From: an uncultured Clostridia bacterium
Lineage (GTDB): Bacteria > Bacillota > Clostridia > TANB77 > CAG-508
Length of the DNA: 64,000 bases
Direction: 5' to 3'
Assembly (NCBI GenBank): GCA_934133005.1
Contig: CAKPAI010000002.1
Location: 62,001 to 126,000 of the forward strand
Position numbers and translations under genes: made by a program. A model generated the notes under the pieces. That model saw only the letters and a list, made by a program, of their open reading frames with translations, made no database searches and was not told the DNA's origin. Below, piece after piece: positions 9,361-18,400 of this stretch (within the stretch, counting starts at the first letter, position 1; each line of letters begins with the position of its first letter).

Positions 9361-11103
9361 CTATTTCTTTAATCTTAAATATCCAAGCTCATTCCATCTA
9401 TTATATGCTAAATTTAGGTTAAATAATACTTTTGGTTTTGCTCCTGCTCTGTTTTTATCTACAATACATGCATAATATCTTTCATCTGGGTCTTTGTAAT
9501 TTTTAATATTATAAAAATCTGTATCTACTTCATTTAAGGAATATTCATATTTATCATAGTCTTCTCTATGTATTTGCTTAAATAAACATAATGTATCTAA
9601 AACTTCTTTTACAGTCCTGCTAACAGCTAAGTCATTTATTGTTAAATTTAATGGCTCTGTTTCAGTTTCTTGCAATTGAAGTGTTGAACCTATAAACATT
9701 CCAAAGTTTTGCGCTAAATTTGAAAGTATTGTAGCAGTTTTCTTTATTTCAGCAGCATTTCCTATATTCTCAATATCAGCTTTTAATGTATCATAAAATA
9801 CATACTTTACTTTTTCTTTATAATAATAATTCATTATTACCTTTTTTAATTCTTCATTAGTATGATCTGTAATATTTATAAAATATATTGAATTTTCAAT
9901 CTGCTTATTAAGCCAATTAGTAGCTCTTATAACACTATTAAATTCTGATGAAATTTTTGCAAGTCTTCTTGCAAATTCAGCTTGAGACTCATCCTTTTCT
10001 TTTAATACAAAACCATTTTCGTCAACTTTACATTTTTTAACATCATCTGGCCTAAATTTAAATTCTAAAAGTTCCGTTTCACTTTTTGTAATTTTCTCAC
10101 CATGTAATTTTTGAATATCGGGATTATTTATAATTGTAGTCATTAAGCAAAGTTTCATTTTCTCCTCTGACATTTCATTTGATATTAGAAGAACTTTTTC
10201 TTTATGTACTAGTGAAATATATGCTGCTATATTTATAGTAAACCTACTTTTACCATAGTTAGATGGCATTGCAAAAGCCATTGTTTCACCTTGCCTTATT
10301 CCCTTAAATACACTTGATAATATTCTAAATGGTAATTGCAAGCCATTTGTTAATGAATTATCTCCTGCAACTAAAAAGTCAGTTAAATTTTGACTAAGTA
10401 TTGATCTTTTAAATTTCTCAGTAGAAGTTACTTGATCTACTGCATCTAATACTTCTTCTGGTGACATTTTGTCATATAGTTCGTAATCCTGTATTTCAGC
10501 AATTCTTTCCTGCAAATGTCTTGCAGGATTTTCTTTACAAGATTTTCTTAGTAAAAACAACTTTTTTAGTTCAGTATATGTTTTTTCCATTGTATATTTA
10601 CTATCTTGATAGTCTAATTGAATTTGATATTTGGCATCTATTAACTCATTTGTAGTCTTTGCAAAGTTAAAGTCAGTTTTTGCTCTCTCTGGTGCATATT
10701 TCTCAGCATCCGTAAATATTATCGTTTTATATATTTCTAGAAGTTCATCATCTAAGAACTCACATTCATTATGTACAAAATAATATACAGAAATTAACTT
10801 TAAATCATTTAGCAATAATCCTATATATCTTTTTTCAAGTTCTGTACTTGCAAGTTCTTTAGGATAACCTAACTCTTCTTCTTGTTTCTTTTCTTTTATC
10901 TTTTGTTCTTTCTCTACAACTTCTTCATATTCTATATATTCAATATTACCTTTATCTTGCAATCTTTTTAGTTCTACTAAAGCTTCTTGATACCTTTTTT
11001 CATCAAGAAAATTTCTTATTTTTTCTATACTATCTCTATTTTCATCTGTTACTTTTATTCTATCTAATAAGTCAAAAATTGCATTTTCATTTTCAGTTGC
11101 CAT
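9361..11103 (-). CDS. DnaB-like RecA-fold ATPase of unknown role
   Basis: 580 residues. The N-terminal 230 are helical and charged. From about residue 260 a RecA/DnaB helicase C-domain-like core is visible: QGETMAFAMPSNYGKSRFTI (a Walker A with Asn-Tyr in place of the usual Gly-x), then KVLLISNEMSEE and YVFYDTLKAD (Walker B-like), then a sensor-like segment IGSTLQLQETE. It is not the replicative helicase by layout. It may be a DNA-remodelling or defence-type ATPase, or a phage-derived helicase relative. AAGGAGGAG precedes the start. It lies between an ABC exporter and a YbhN-like protein, which gives no clear hint. Confidence 0.6.
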   Translation of the reverse strand: MATENENAIFDLLDRIKVTDENRDSIEKIRNFLDEKRYQEALVELKRLQDKGNIEYIEYEEVVEKEQKIKEKKQEEELGYPKELASTELEKRYIGLLLNDLKLISVYYFVHNECEFLDDELLEIYKTIIFTDAEKYAPERAKTDFNFAKTTNELIDAKYQIQLDYQDSKYTMEKTYTELKKLFLLRKSCKENPARHLQERIAEIQDYELYDKMSPEEVLDAVDQVTSTEKFKRSILSQNLTDFLVAGDNSLTNGLQLPFRILSSVFKGIRQGETMAFAMPSNYGKSRFTINIAAYISLVHKEKVLLISNEMSEEKMKLCLMTTIINNPDIQKLHGEKITKSETELLEFKFRPDDVKKCKVDENGFVLKEKDESQAEFARRLAKISSEFNSVIRATNWLNKQIENSIYFINITDHTNEELKKVIMNYYYKEKVKYVFYDTLKADIENIGNAAEIKKTATILSNLAQNFGMFIGSTLQLQETETEPLNLTINDLAVSRTVKEVLDTLCLFKQIHREDYDKYEYSLNEVDTDFYNIKNYKDPDERYYACIVDKNRAGAKPKVLFNLNLAYNRWNELGYLRLKK

Positions 11104-11127
11104 TTTTCTCCTCCTTCGTTTTTTATA

Positions 11128-13704
11128 TTATTCAGTTCTTAATGCTTCTACTGGATCCTTTTTAGCTGCCATTTTAGCTGGAATTGAGCCTGCAATTACT
11201 GTTAAAATCATACTAATTACAATTAGTATTACTGCTCCTCCTACTGGCAAACTAGATAAATTTGAAACTCCAGTTATAGCTTTTATTATAATATTTATTG
11301 GAATATTCAATATAATTGTAACTAAAATTCCTAAAACTCCAGAAAATACGCCTTCAATAAAAGTTTCTGCTCTGAACACTCTTGAAATATCCTTTTTAGA
11401 TGCACCAATCGCTCTCAAAATTCCAATTTCTTTTATTCTCTCTAATACAGATATATAAGTTATAATTCCTATCATAATTGATGAAACCACAAGTGAAATT
11501 GCTACAAATGCAATAAGTACATAACTTATAATATTTACTATAACAGTTACAGAACTCATAAGCGTTCCTACTAGATCTGTATAAGTAATTTTATCTTCTT
11601 CTTTTCCTTCATTTTCACATTTTTTATTATAATTCTCTATCTCTTGCTTGATTATTTCTTTACTGTCAAAATCCTTTGGATATATATTTATTGCAGTTGG
11701 ACTTTCTAAATCAACAACTCCTAAATTTTCCAAATTTGACTCATACGTGCTATCTGAATTTTCTGCATATGCAGAAATTAGCAATGCAAGTTCTTCACTA
11801 GATAATGATTGTAAATACATTTGCTGTTCTGGAGATAATGAAGTATAATCAATAGTTTTATCTTTACTACTTGCCGAAAAATTCATTCCTGTAAATACAT
11901 TTATATCTTTATTTTCTTTTTGCTCCTTTACTATTTCTGCTTCATTTGTTTTATTTATTGCATATTCAGTTAGCTCTTTTGTATATCCTACAATTCCTGC
12001 TGTACTGCTAATATTAGTATCAGATTTTGCTTTTATTATTCCCGTAATTTTTATTGCTTCAGCATCTTTTATTTTTTCTTTTAAATACTCCTCATCATCT
12101 GATTTATCAACCCACATACCATTTTCTTTTTCATAATAATCAGTATTTAATAATAGTTTAAATTCTAACCCAAGTAAATCATCATAGCTAAACACTTGAT
12201 TTTCGTCTTCTTCCACTTGCTCTCCATTTTTTATTTTATTCATTTTATCCTTTAGTTCATCTATATCTCTTAGCCCTAAAGAATATAATGTATAATCACT
12301 TATTTGATTTTCTTCATCTACTATTAAAACAACTTCATCATAACTATTTGGCATATGTCCTGCTAAAACATCATACTGACTATTTATGAGTTCTTTATTA
12401 TCAAGCATTTCTGTCCATACATTCATATTAGAATAACTGCTCATCATTGAGCTTGCTTGAGAAGTTTGCATTCCCATAACTTCACTCATTATAGTACTTG
12501 GATTTACTTTTACAACTCCATCTTCAGTATTTTCTTTATAAATATTTATCGGAATATTATATGTATATTGAATAGCATTTGAGTTTTCTTTTATAACATT
12601 ATTTTCTTCCTCTAAATATTTCTTTAACTCTTGAATATTATTAGTAGTAACTTTTTGAGACACTGAACTTATCATTTTTGTCATTATATTTCTTGAATAT
12701 ATCTTGTCATTTTCTCTTTCTTCTTCTGGCTTTTCTTCATCCATCAAAGCTGTAAGCATAGCACTTGTATCAACAGATTCTTTTGCAATTGTAAGAGGAT
12801 ATTCTGAAAGTGTATCTTCTTCTACTTTTTTTATGTAATTTTGAACTCCTGATGACAAAGATAAAATCAGTGCAATTCCAATTATACCAATGCTTCCAGC
12901 AAATGCAGTTAATATTGTTCTTCCTTTTTTAGTCATTAGATTATTTAAGCTTAAAGAAAGTGCTGTAAAGAAACTCATTGATGTTCTTAGTTTTTTATTT
13001 TCTTTTTCTTCTTTTTCGTCCATTCCTTCATATGGATTTGAATCATCTGTTATAACTCCATCTAATATTTTAATTACTCTACTAGAATACTTTTCTGCAA
13101 GCTCCGGATTATGTGTTACCATTATTATTAGCTTATCTTTAGAAATCTTCTTTAAAATTTCCATTATTTGCACACTAGTCTTTGTATCTAGTGCTCCTGT
13201 TGGTTCATCTGCTAGAATAATATCTGGATTATTAACTAGTGCTCTTGCAATAGCTACTCTTTGCATTTGACCTCCAGATAACTGGTTTGGCTTTTTATGT
13301 ATTTGTTCTTTTAACCCAACTTGTTCTAACGCTTCAATTGCTCTTTTTGTTCTTTCTTTTTTAGATACTCCAGACAAGGTAAGAGCAAGTTCAACATTTG
13401 ATAAAATACTCTGATGTTGAATTAGATTGTAACTTTGAAATACAAATCCTACTGAATAATTTCTGTACGCATCCCAATCTCTATCTTTAAACTTTTTGGT
13501 TGATTTTCCATTTATGATTAAATCCCCAGTAGTATAATGATCAAGCCCTCCTATAATATTAAGTAAAGTCGTTTTTCCACAACCACTTTGTCCTAAAATA
13601 GATACAAATTCACTTTTTCTAAAATTTATATTTATTCCTTTTAGCGCTTGTACTTTAGAACTAGCTGTATCATAGTCCTTAGTAATATTTTTTAATTTTA
13701 ACAT
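11128..13704 (-). CDS. Fused ABC transporter ATPase/FtsX-type permease
   Basis: 858 residues. An ABC ATPase of the MacB/LolD class fills the first 230 residues: Walker A GQSGCGKTT, signature LSGGQMQRVAIARAL, Walker B ILADEPTGALD. A membrane anchor near 250-270 is followed by a large extracytoplasmic domain (about 280-700). Three transmembrane helices with the FtsX pattern close the protein, including ERIKEIGILRAIGASKKDI. Such single-chain transporters in Firmicutes export peptides or antibiotics or signal envelope stress. It acts at the membrane as a dimer. No sensor kinase is adjacent. Confidence 0.9.
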   Translation of the reverse strand: MLKLKNITKDYDTASSKVQALKGININFRKSEFVSILGQSGCGKTTLLNIIGGLDHYTTGDLIINGKSTKKFKDRDWDAYRNYSVGFVFQSYNLIQHQSILSNVELALTLSGVSKKERTKRAIEALEQVGLKEQIHKKPNQLSGGQMQRVAIARALVNNPDIILADEPTGALDTKTSVQIMEILKKISKDKLIIMVTHNPELAEKYSSRVIKILDGVITDDSNPYEGMDEKEEKENKKLRTSMSFFTALSLSLNNLMTKKGRTILTAFAGSIGIIGIALILSLSSGVQNYIKKVEEDTLSEYPLTIAKESVDTSAMLTALMDEEKPEEERENDKIYSRNIMTKMISSVSQKVTTNNIQELKKYLEEENNVIKENSNAIQYTYNIPINIYKENTEDGVVKVNPSTIMSEVMGMQTSQASSMMSSYSNMNVWTEMLDNKELINSQYDVLAGHMPNSYDEVVLIVDEENQISDYTLYSLGLRDIDELKDKMNKIKNGEQVEEDENQVFSYDDLLGLEFKLLLNTDYYEKENGMWVDKSDDEEYLKEKIKDAEAIKITGIIKAKSDTNISSTAGIVGYTKELTEYAINKTNEAEIVKEQKENKDINVFTGMNFSASSKDKTIDYTSLSPEQQMYLQSLSSEELALLISAYAENSDSTYESNLENLGVVDLESPTAINIYPKDFDSKEIIKQEIENYNKKCENEGKEEDKITYTDLVGTLMSSVTVIVNIISYVLIAFVAISLVVSSIMIGIITYISVLERIKEIGILRAIGASKKDISRVFRAETFIEGVFSGVLGILVTIILNIPINIIIKAITGVSNLSSLPVGGAVILIVISMILTVIAGSIPAKMAAKKDPVEALRTE

Positions 13705-13739
13705 AAACTCTCCTTTTCCCCTTGCCCATATTATATTAT

Positions 13740-14531
13740 TTATTTTGTTAAATTACAATTCTTCTTTTCATATTTTATATATTCTATATTACTATTTTTG
13801 CTTCTTTCAACCATTTTATTATATATTTTATCTCTTAGGTTCTTTTGTGCTTCTTTAGGAGATAAATTTTCATCCGGAAAAAAAGGTCCATCAATGTATG
13901 TTACTATTTTAATTTTATCATTATTTTTTCCATAACTTTGATATGTATTAGTCATGCAAAAGGCTGGTTTGTTCCATTTTACAGGATACTTAAATGATAC
14001 ATCTTTAAAATTTCTTATTTTAGTATAATATGGCCAAATATGAGCTTCTGGATAAATTGTAATAGAACAATTATTACTTATTCTTTCTTCTAATATTTGC
14101 AAGAAATTTTTCATTGCTTCGATATTTCCAGGAACAGGTATAGCACCTAGCATCTCTACTATATGATGCAACCCTTTCATTGATACATTTTCTGGATTAA
14201 CTATTAAAAAATTTCTTTTAGGATATACTCCAACACTTGGAATAAAAGTATCTGCAAAAGCCTGAGTATGATTTACATATATAAAATATCCTTGCTTTCT
14301 ATACGGCTTTAATTTTTCTTTTCCAACATATTTTAATTTAAATTTAATTTTTTGATATGGTACTTTTATAAACATACTTATAAAATTTTGAATAACATAT
14401 GAACAAAAATTCCACATTATTCCATGTTTATATTTATAGTTCTCATCGATTTTCCTTGGTACTATTTTAGCTTTTGAAAATTCATCATTTAACTCATCTT
14501 CATAATATATAACTTGTTTTTCCTTTTTCAT
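13740..14531 (-). CDS. PlsC-like lysophospholipid acyltransferase (HX5D variant)
   Basis: 263 residues. YFIYVNHTQAFADTFIP marks block I of the glycerolipid acyltransferase fold, but His and Asp are separated by five residues rather than the usual four. Block III is seen as ITIYPEAHIWPYY. The N-terminus is charged and then amphipathic, fitting a peripheral membrane enzyme. It probably acylates a lysophospholipid or glycolipid. It follows the GT8/PlsC pair but has a terminator in between and its own AAGGAG site. Confidence 0.75.
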   Translation of the reverse strand: MKKEKQVIYYEDELNDEFSKAKIVPRKIDENYKYKHGIMWNFCSYVIQNFISMFIKVPYQKIKFKLKYVGKEKLKPYRKQGYFIYVNHTQAFADTFIPSVGVYPKRNFLIVNPENVSMKGLHHIVEMLGAIPVPGNIEAMKNFLQILEERISNNCSITIYPEAHIWPYYTKIRNFKDVSFKYPVKWNKPAFCMTNTYQSYGKNNDKIKIVTYIDGPFFPDENLSPKEAQKNLRDKIYNKMVERSKNSNIEYIKYEKKNCNLTK

Positions 14532-14558
14532 ATATATTCTCCTTCAAAATGATATGAT

Positions 14559-14591
14559 AAAAAAGGACATATACTAATTCTATATGTCCTT
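14559..14591 (-). terminator. Terminator after the GT8/PlsC genes
   Basis: AAGGACATATA pairs with TATATGTCCTT across a seven-base loop, followed on the minus strand by six T. It lies seven bases after the PlsC stop. Confidence 0.8.
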
Positions 14592-14597
14592 ATTATA

Positions 14598-15278
14598 TTA
14601 CTTTAAAATTTCTTCTATATTTTTTGTAGTATATGTTAATGGCTCTCCATAAAATTCTTCATATACATTTTTCCATACTTCATAGTTTTTATTTTTCAAT
14701 AATTTTACATTTTCTTTTTCAGACAAACTTAAATCTGGATAAATTGCTTTTTCTATATGTATATAATATTCTTGAACTGGAAAACCATCCTCTCCTATTA
14801 TGTCACTATCTTTCATAGTAATAAATATTGGAATTACTGGAGCTAAACTTCTTGCAGCTAAATGGAATGCACCATTCTTTAGTGGTCTTGGCTTACGGTA
14901 ATTCCACCACATTCCCTGTTCTGGATATATTAAAACAAAATCTCCTCTTTTTAAAATTGTATCTACAGCTTTCATAAACTTAACCATAGTTCTCTTATTA
15001 GAAGAAAGTGGTAGAGTATCACAGTTTCTAAAGAAAAAACCATATAACCCAGGAAAGTTAGTATAATTTCCTTCTCTAATTACTTTATATAACTTCTTAT
15101 CTTCAGATTTTCCTGAATACCTAAAAACGCTTTCCACAGCAAAAGAATCAAATGGATTAAAATGATTGCATGTAACTACTGCTCCTGAATCCACACTTTG
15201 AAGATTTTCTATACCAATTACATCTTTTATAATAAGCTTATTGTCCTTTAGAATACTTCTTAAAAAGGTTTTAGCCAT
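14598..15278 (-). CDS. PlsC-type acyltransferase, probably the C-terminal half of a GT8-PlsC fusion
   Basis: 226 residues from the first ATG in this frame, with HX4D (NHFNPFD), a YPEQG block and IPIFI at the expected spacing for 1-acylglycerol-3-phosphate acyltransferases. The start at 15278 has no ribosome binding site, and the frame is open for about 66 more codons upstream (to 15481) without any start codon. That upstream stretch reads as a normal hydrophilic linker, for example ILKKIEEFEEEGKFDQD. It runs back into an A10 tract inside the last codons of the GT8 gene. I infer that this is the second half of one protein. Confidence 0.8.
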   Translation of the reverse strand: MAKTFLRSILKDNKLIIKDVIGIENLQSVDSGAVVTCNHFNPFDSFAVESVFRYSGKSEDKKLYKVIREGNYTNFPGLYGFFFRNCDTLPLSSNKRTMVKFMKAVDTILKRGDFVLIYPEQGMWWNYRKPRPLKNGAFHLAARSLAPVIPIFITMKDSDIIGEDGFPVQEYYIHIEKAIYPDLSLSEKENVKLLKNKNYEVWKNVYEEFYGEPLTYTTKNIEEILK

Positions 15279-15430
15279 TGTATTTGCTATACTACTCTTT
15301 AACTTGCTATAATATCTCTTTCTTAAATAGTCAATATTCTCTGGAGTTAATATTATTGTAGCAGGATCATTTTCAACATCCTGGTCAAACTTTCCTTCTT
15401 CCTCAAATTCTTCTATTTTTTTTAAAATCT

Positions 15431-16405
15431 CTAGTCTTTCTTGAGATTTAGGTGGAATATCCTCTTCTCCGTTTTTTTTTTATTTCTATCGTCGCCAACA
15501 CATTCAGTTTCCTTCTTTGCCAAAGCAATTAAATTATTCGTAGTTGCTTCATCATTGAATCTATCTTCATCAGTATAATTTGCTTTTTCTTGTTTTATTT
15601 TCTCTAAGAACTCTGTTTGCTCTGCATATTTCCAAAAATACTGGTCATATAAAACATTATCATGATGCCATGGTTTTGCTCCTAAGTTAAAATGTATTAT
15701 TTTTAAATCTTCATCTGACATTCTTAATGGTTCCATTGGCATTGCATCCCAACCACTATCTATTATTTTTACTCTGCCTTTGCAAATTCTATTTAAATAA
15801 TCTTGGTCTTGAGCCACTGCAAATTTTACAGTACTTAATAAATATAAAAATTTTTCTTGAAACTCAATTTCTCTTAATTCTTCTAGATTCATTAAAAGTA
15901 CACCTGCATTAAAATAATTATTAAAGTCTGAAACCCCTACAACTCTTTCTACATAATCTTGAAAAATTGGTACAGTTTGTACTGCCCCATCTGGTACACC
16001 TGCAATTAGATTTTTTCCCATTTCAATATTATATAATTCAGCAATATCTGTTAATACAACAGTATCACTATCTATATAGATAATTTTATCATATTCTTTA
16101 TACACTTCTGGTAAAAACAATCTAAAATATGTTGTCTTTGAGTAATAATCTCTTGTATAAAGTTTATCACTTATACTTTCTATTTGTTTATTAAAATTTA
16201 TAAATTCAATAGAAACATTCTCTTTTTCAAGTTTTTTTACTTTATCCATATTTTCTTTTGTTATATTTGTATATAATATTTTAATTATGTAATCATTTTC
16301 ATCTGAACAATTTGCTATCAATGAAAAAATTGATACTGCTAAAAATGGCATATATCCATCATCAACTGTATAAAATATTGGTATTTGTTTTCTTTGTTTT
16401 TTCAT
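15431..16405 (-). CDS. Glycosyltransferase family 8
   Basis: 324 residues to its stop. It begins with the GT8 fold (IPIFYTVDDGYMPFLAVSIF) and has the metal-binding DxD in IIYIDSDTVVL, then FNAGVLLMNLEE and the IIHFNLGAKPWH motif. These enzymes use UDP- or similar sugar donors with retention; LgtC/WaaJ-type enzymes are the best known. The acceptor is not predictable. The last 20 or so residues after DDRN lie beyond an A10 tract and probably belong to the wrong frame; in the other frame the protein continues into the downstream PlsC. The second GT8 gene is just upstream. Confidence 0.9.
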   Translation of the reverse strand: MKKQRKQIPIFYTVDDGYMPFLAVSIFSLIANCSDENDYIIKILYTNITKENMDKVKKLEKENVSIEFINFNKQIESISDKLYTRDYYSKTTYFRLFLPEVYKEYDKIIYIDSDTVVLTDIAELYNIEMGKNLIAGVPDGAVQTVPIFQDYVERVVGVSDFNNYFNAGVLLMNLEELREIEFQEKFLYLLSTVKFAVAQDQDYLNRICKGRVKIIDSGWDAMPMEPLRMSDEDLKIIHFNLGAKPWHHDNVLYDQYFWKYAEQTEFLEKIKQEKANYTDEDRFNDEATTNNLIALAKKETECVGDDRNKKKTEKRIFHLNLKKD

Positions 16406-16428
16406 TTTTTTCCTCTCTACTTCTTTTT

Positions 16429-17271
16429 TTAAACTGTTTCTTCTATTTTTTTTGACTCAAATATACTTTTTTGTTTAGCATATTCTTCTAGGTCATCATC
16501 AAATCTATGGCATTTATAAAATTTATGTATTTCCTCAATATGCCATTGTTTATAGTTTGTAATTCTTGGATAAGGTGAAAAACTAAGTCTTTTACAGAAA
16601 TGACATATAAGAGTGTCTGGATTATTAAATGTTCTTTGCTCATTGTATTTTCTTGGCAATATTTTTTTCTTTGTTGTAGACCAAAAAATAGCATCTTGAT
16701 CAGCAAATAATAATTTTCTTTTTCTAATAAGATTTCTTGCTTTTTTTAAAAGATGCGTCTCTTTTATCATCTTCATATTAAATAATAACATTCCTGCATT
16801 TATATAATCTGGCCTTATAATTTTTGAACCAATTTTTTCTTTTACTGCAGCATATTCATAACCATCTATATCTATATTGTATAGTTCTGCAATATCTCCA
16901 CCAACCATCATATCTATATCTAGATATAATATTTTATCTGGTATATTTGGGATTTTATCAGCCAAAAGCCTTAGTAATGTATATGGTGTACAATATGCAT
17001 TTTCGTTTTTTCCATATCCAAACTCTCTTTCATACATATCTGTTACATCTACTTTAATCACTTTATTTTGACTATTTTCTCTCTGAATTACTTCATTTAA
17101 AAATTCTATCTGCTCATCATCAATTCTTTTATAAGAATCTTTTATTCTAGTTAAATCCATCGTTAATATATAACAAGTAACGGTTTCTCTTGTTTTTCTA
17201 GTAATTGATATTAGCTCTGATAAAGCTCCATCAAACACCTTATTATTTCCAGATAATAAAATGTTAATCAT
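16429..17271 (-). CDS. Glycosyltransferase family 8
   Basis: 280 residues with the GT8 pattern: DxD in KILYLDIDMMVGGDIAELYN, YINAGMLLFNMK, and a late ICHFC region where the second metal-ligand His is expected. It is paralogous to the next gene, 23 bases downstream, and surely co-transcribed with it. Together with the attached acyltransferase this suggests stepwise assembly of a glycolipid or a lipid-linked glycan. Neither substrate nor product can be read from the sequence. AAAGGGG precedes the ATG. Confidence 0.88.
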   Translation of the reverse strand: MINILLSGNNKVFDGALSELISITRKTRETVTCYILTMDLTRIKDSYKRIDDEQIEFLNEVIQRENSQNKVIKVDVTDMYEREFGYGKNENAYCTPYTLLRLLADKIPNIPDKILYLDIDMMVGGDIAELYNIDIDGYEYAAVKEKIGSKIIRPDYINAGMLLFNMKMIKETHLLKKARNLIRKRKLLFADQDAIFWSTTKKKILPRKYNEQRTFNNPDTLICHFCKRLSFSPYPRITNYKQWHIEEIHKFYKCHRFDDDLEEYAKQKSIFESKKIEETV

Positions 17272-17584
17272 ATTTTCCCCTTTAATCCATTTTTATTTTA
17301 GATATTTCTCATTATACTATTTCTAGTTATTTTTTTCAACTTTTTTTCTCAAATTCTTCTTAATCAGTCAAATTTCGACATTTTTTATACACATGTAAAA
17401 ATTTTAAATTTCTCACAAATGTGTATTTTAAACTATTCAAAATATAATAATTTAATAATGAAAAGAACATGTCCAAATTTAAAATTTATTTAATTTTCAT
17501 TTTTGTTTCTGTATTTATCGGTCATAATAATAATCTTAATTCTTCATTAAAAGACTAAAAAACTGGCTTTAAAACCAGTTTTTT
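17272..17584. other. Intergenic region between GT8 and sigK
   Basis: 313 bases, very AT-rich. It contains the GT8 leader on the minus strand, a possible 29-codon plus-strand reading frame (17469-17558) and the terminator at 17557-17586. I see nothing else convincing. Confidence 0.5.
17469..17558 (+). CDS. Possible small hydrophobic peptide
   Basis: 29 codons beginning MSKFKIYLIFIFVSVFIG and ending in a polar Asn/Ser/Lys tail. It looks like a signal sequence or a single membrane segment. A TATAAT-like box lies about 20 bases upstream, but the ribosome binding site is weak (GAAAAG). A strong hairpin starts at its stop codon. I do not recognise it; it may be chance. Confidence 0.3.
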   Translation: MSKFKIYLIFIFVSVFIGHNNNLNSSLKD

Positions 17585-17586
17585 TT
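17557..17586. terminator. Bidirectional terminator between sigK and the small plus-strand frame
   Basis: AAAAAACTGG and CCAGTTTTTT flank an eight-base loop, giving a T-run on both strands. It overlaps the end of sigK. Confidence 0.75.
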
Positions 17587-18283
17587 AATCTTTTAATGCT
17601 TTAGCCAATTTGTCAATTGCTTTAGTCTCTATCCTAGAAACATAGCTTCTTGATATTCCTAGCATTTTTGCAATTTGATTCTGTGTTTTAGGCTTTTTTC
17701 CATCTAATCCAAATCTTAATTCTATAATTAATTTTTCTCTATCTCTTAGTACTTCTCTAATTTTATTGTACAATTTTTTTACCTTTAACTTTAGATCAAC
17801 TTGTTCTTCTACATTTCTCCCATCACTTTCTAATACTTCTTGCAACGTTACAGTATTATCATCTTTATCTTTTCCTATTGCATCTTCTAAATATACCTCC
17901 GAGTTTTGTTTTTTCTTAGAACGTAGATACATGAGAATTTCATTATCTATACATCTAGAAACATATGTAGAAAGTCTTACTCCTTTGTCTTGTTTAAAAC
18001 TTTTTATCCCCTTTATCAATCCTATCGTACCAATAGAAATTAAATCATCTAGTTCAACATTGGTAGTACTATATTTTTTGCAGACATGTGCCACTAATCT
18101 TAAATTTCTTTCTATTAGTATATTTTTAGCATCTTCATCTCCTCCTTCCATTTTAGATAAATAAAATTTCTCTTCTTCAGCACTTAATGGTTCTGGAAAT
18201 AGACTATTATTTGATATATATCCAACAGCTAATATAGCACTTTGTAAAAACGTAAAAAATCCAACTAGTGAAAAACTTATCAT
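17585..18283 (-). CDS. sigK: RNA polymerase sporulation sigma factor sigma-K
   Basis: 232 residues from the ATG at 18281-18283. A GTG four codons earlier is inside the GGTGGAGG ribosome binding site and is not the start. A hydrophobic N-terminal pro-sequence (ISFSLVGFFTFLQSAILAVG) is kept. Region 2 follows (NLRLVAH, DDLISIGTIGLIKGI), then region 4 with a helix-turn-helix (TQNQIAKMLGISRSYVSRIE). Sigma-K directs late mother-cell transcription, spore coat genes above all, after removal of the pro-sequence. The gene is in one piece, with no skin-type element. It is divergent from a DUF368 gene. Confidence 0.95.
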   Translation of the reverse strand: MISFSLVGFFTFLQSAILAVGYISNNSLFPEPLSAEEEKFYLSKMEGGDEDAKNILIERNLRLVAHVCKKYSTTNVELDDLISIGTIGLIKGIKSFKQDKGVRLSTYVSRCIDNEILMYLRSKKKQNSEVYLEDAIGKDKDDNTVTLQEVLESDGRNVEEQVDLKLKVKKLYNKIREVLRDREKLIIELRFGLDGKKPKTQNQIAKMLGISRSYVSRIETKAIDKLAKALKD

Positions 18284-18400
18284 TTTAACCTCCACCTTTT
18301 ACTCTATGATAAATATATGTTTTTACAAGCTCGTTCGTGCATGACCAAAAAAAGTATTAAATCTATTTTTCATGAATATAATGTCTTAGGTGATTTTTTA

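Noticed and set aside
18296..18400. Sigma-E type promoter for sigK
   Set aside because: A CATATATT-like -10 is present, but no convincing -35 at the right distance.
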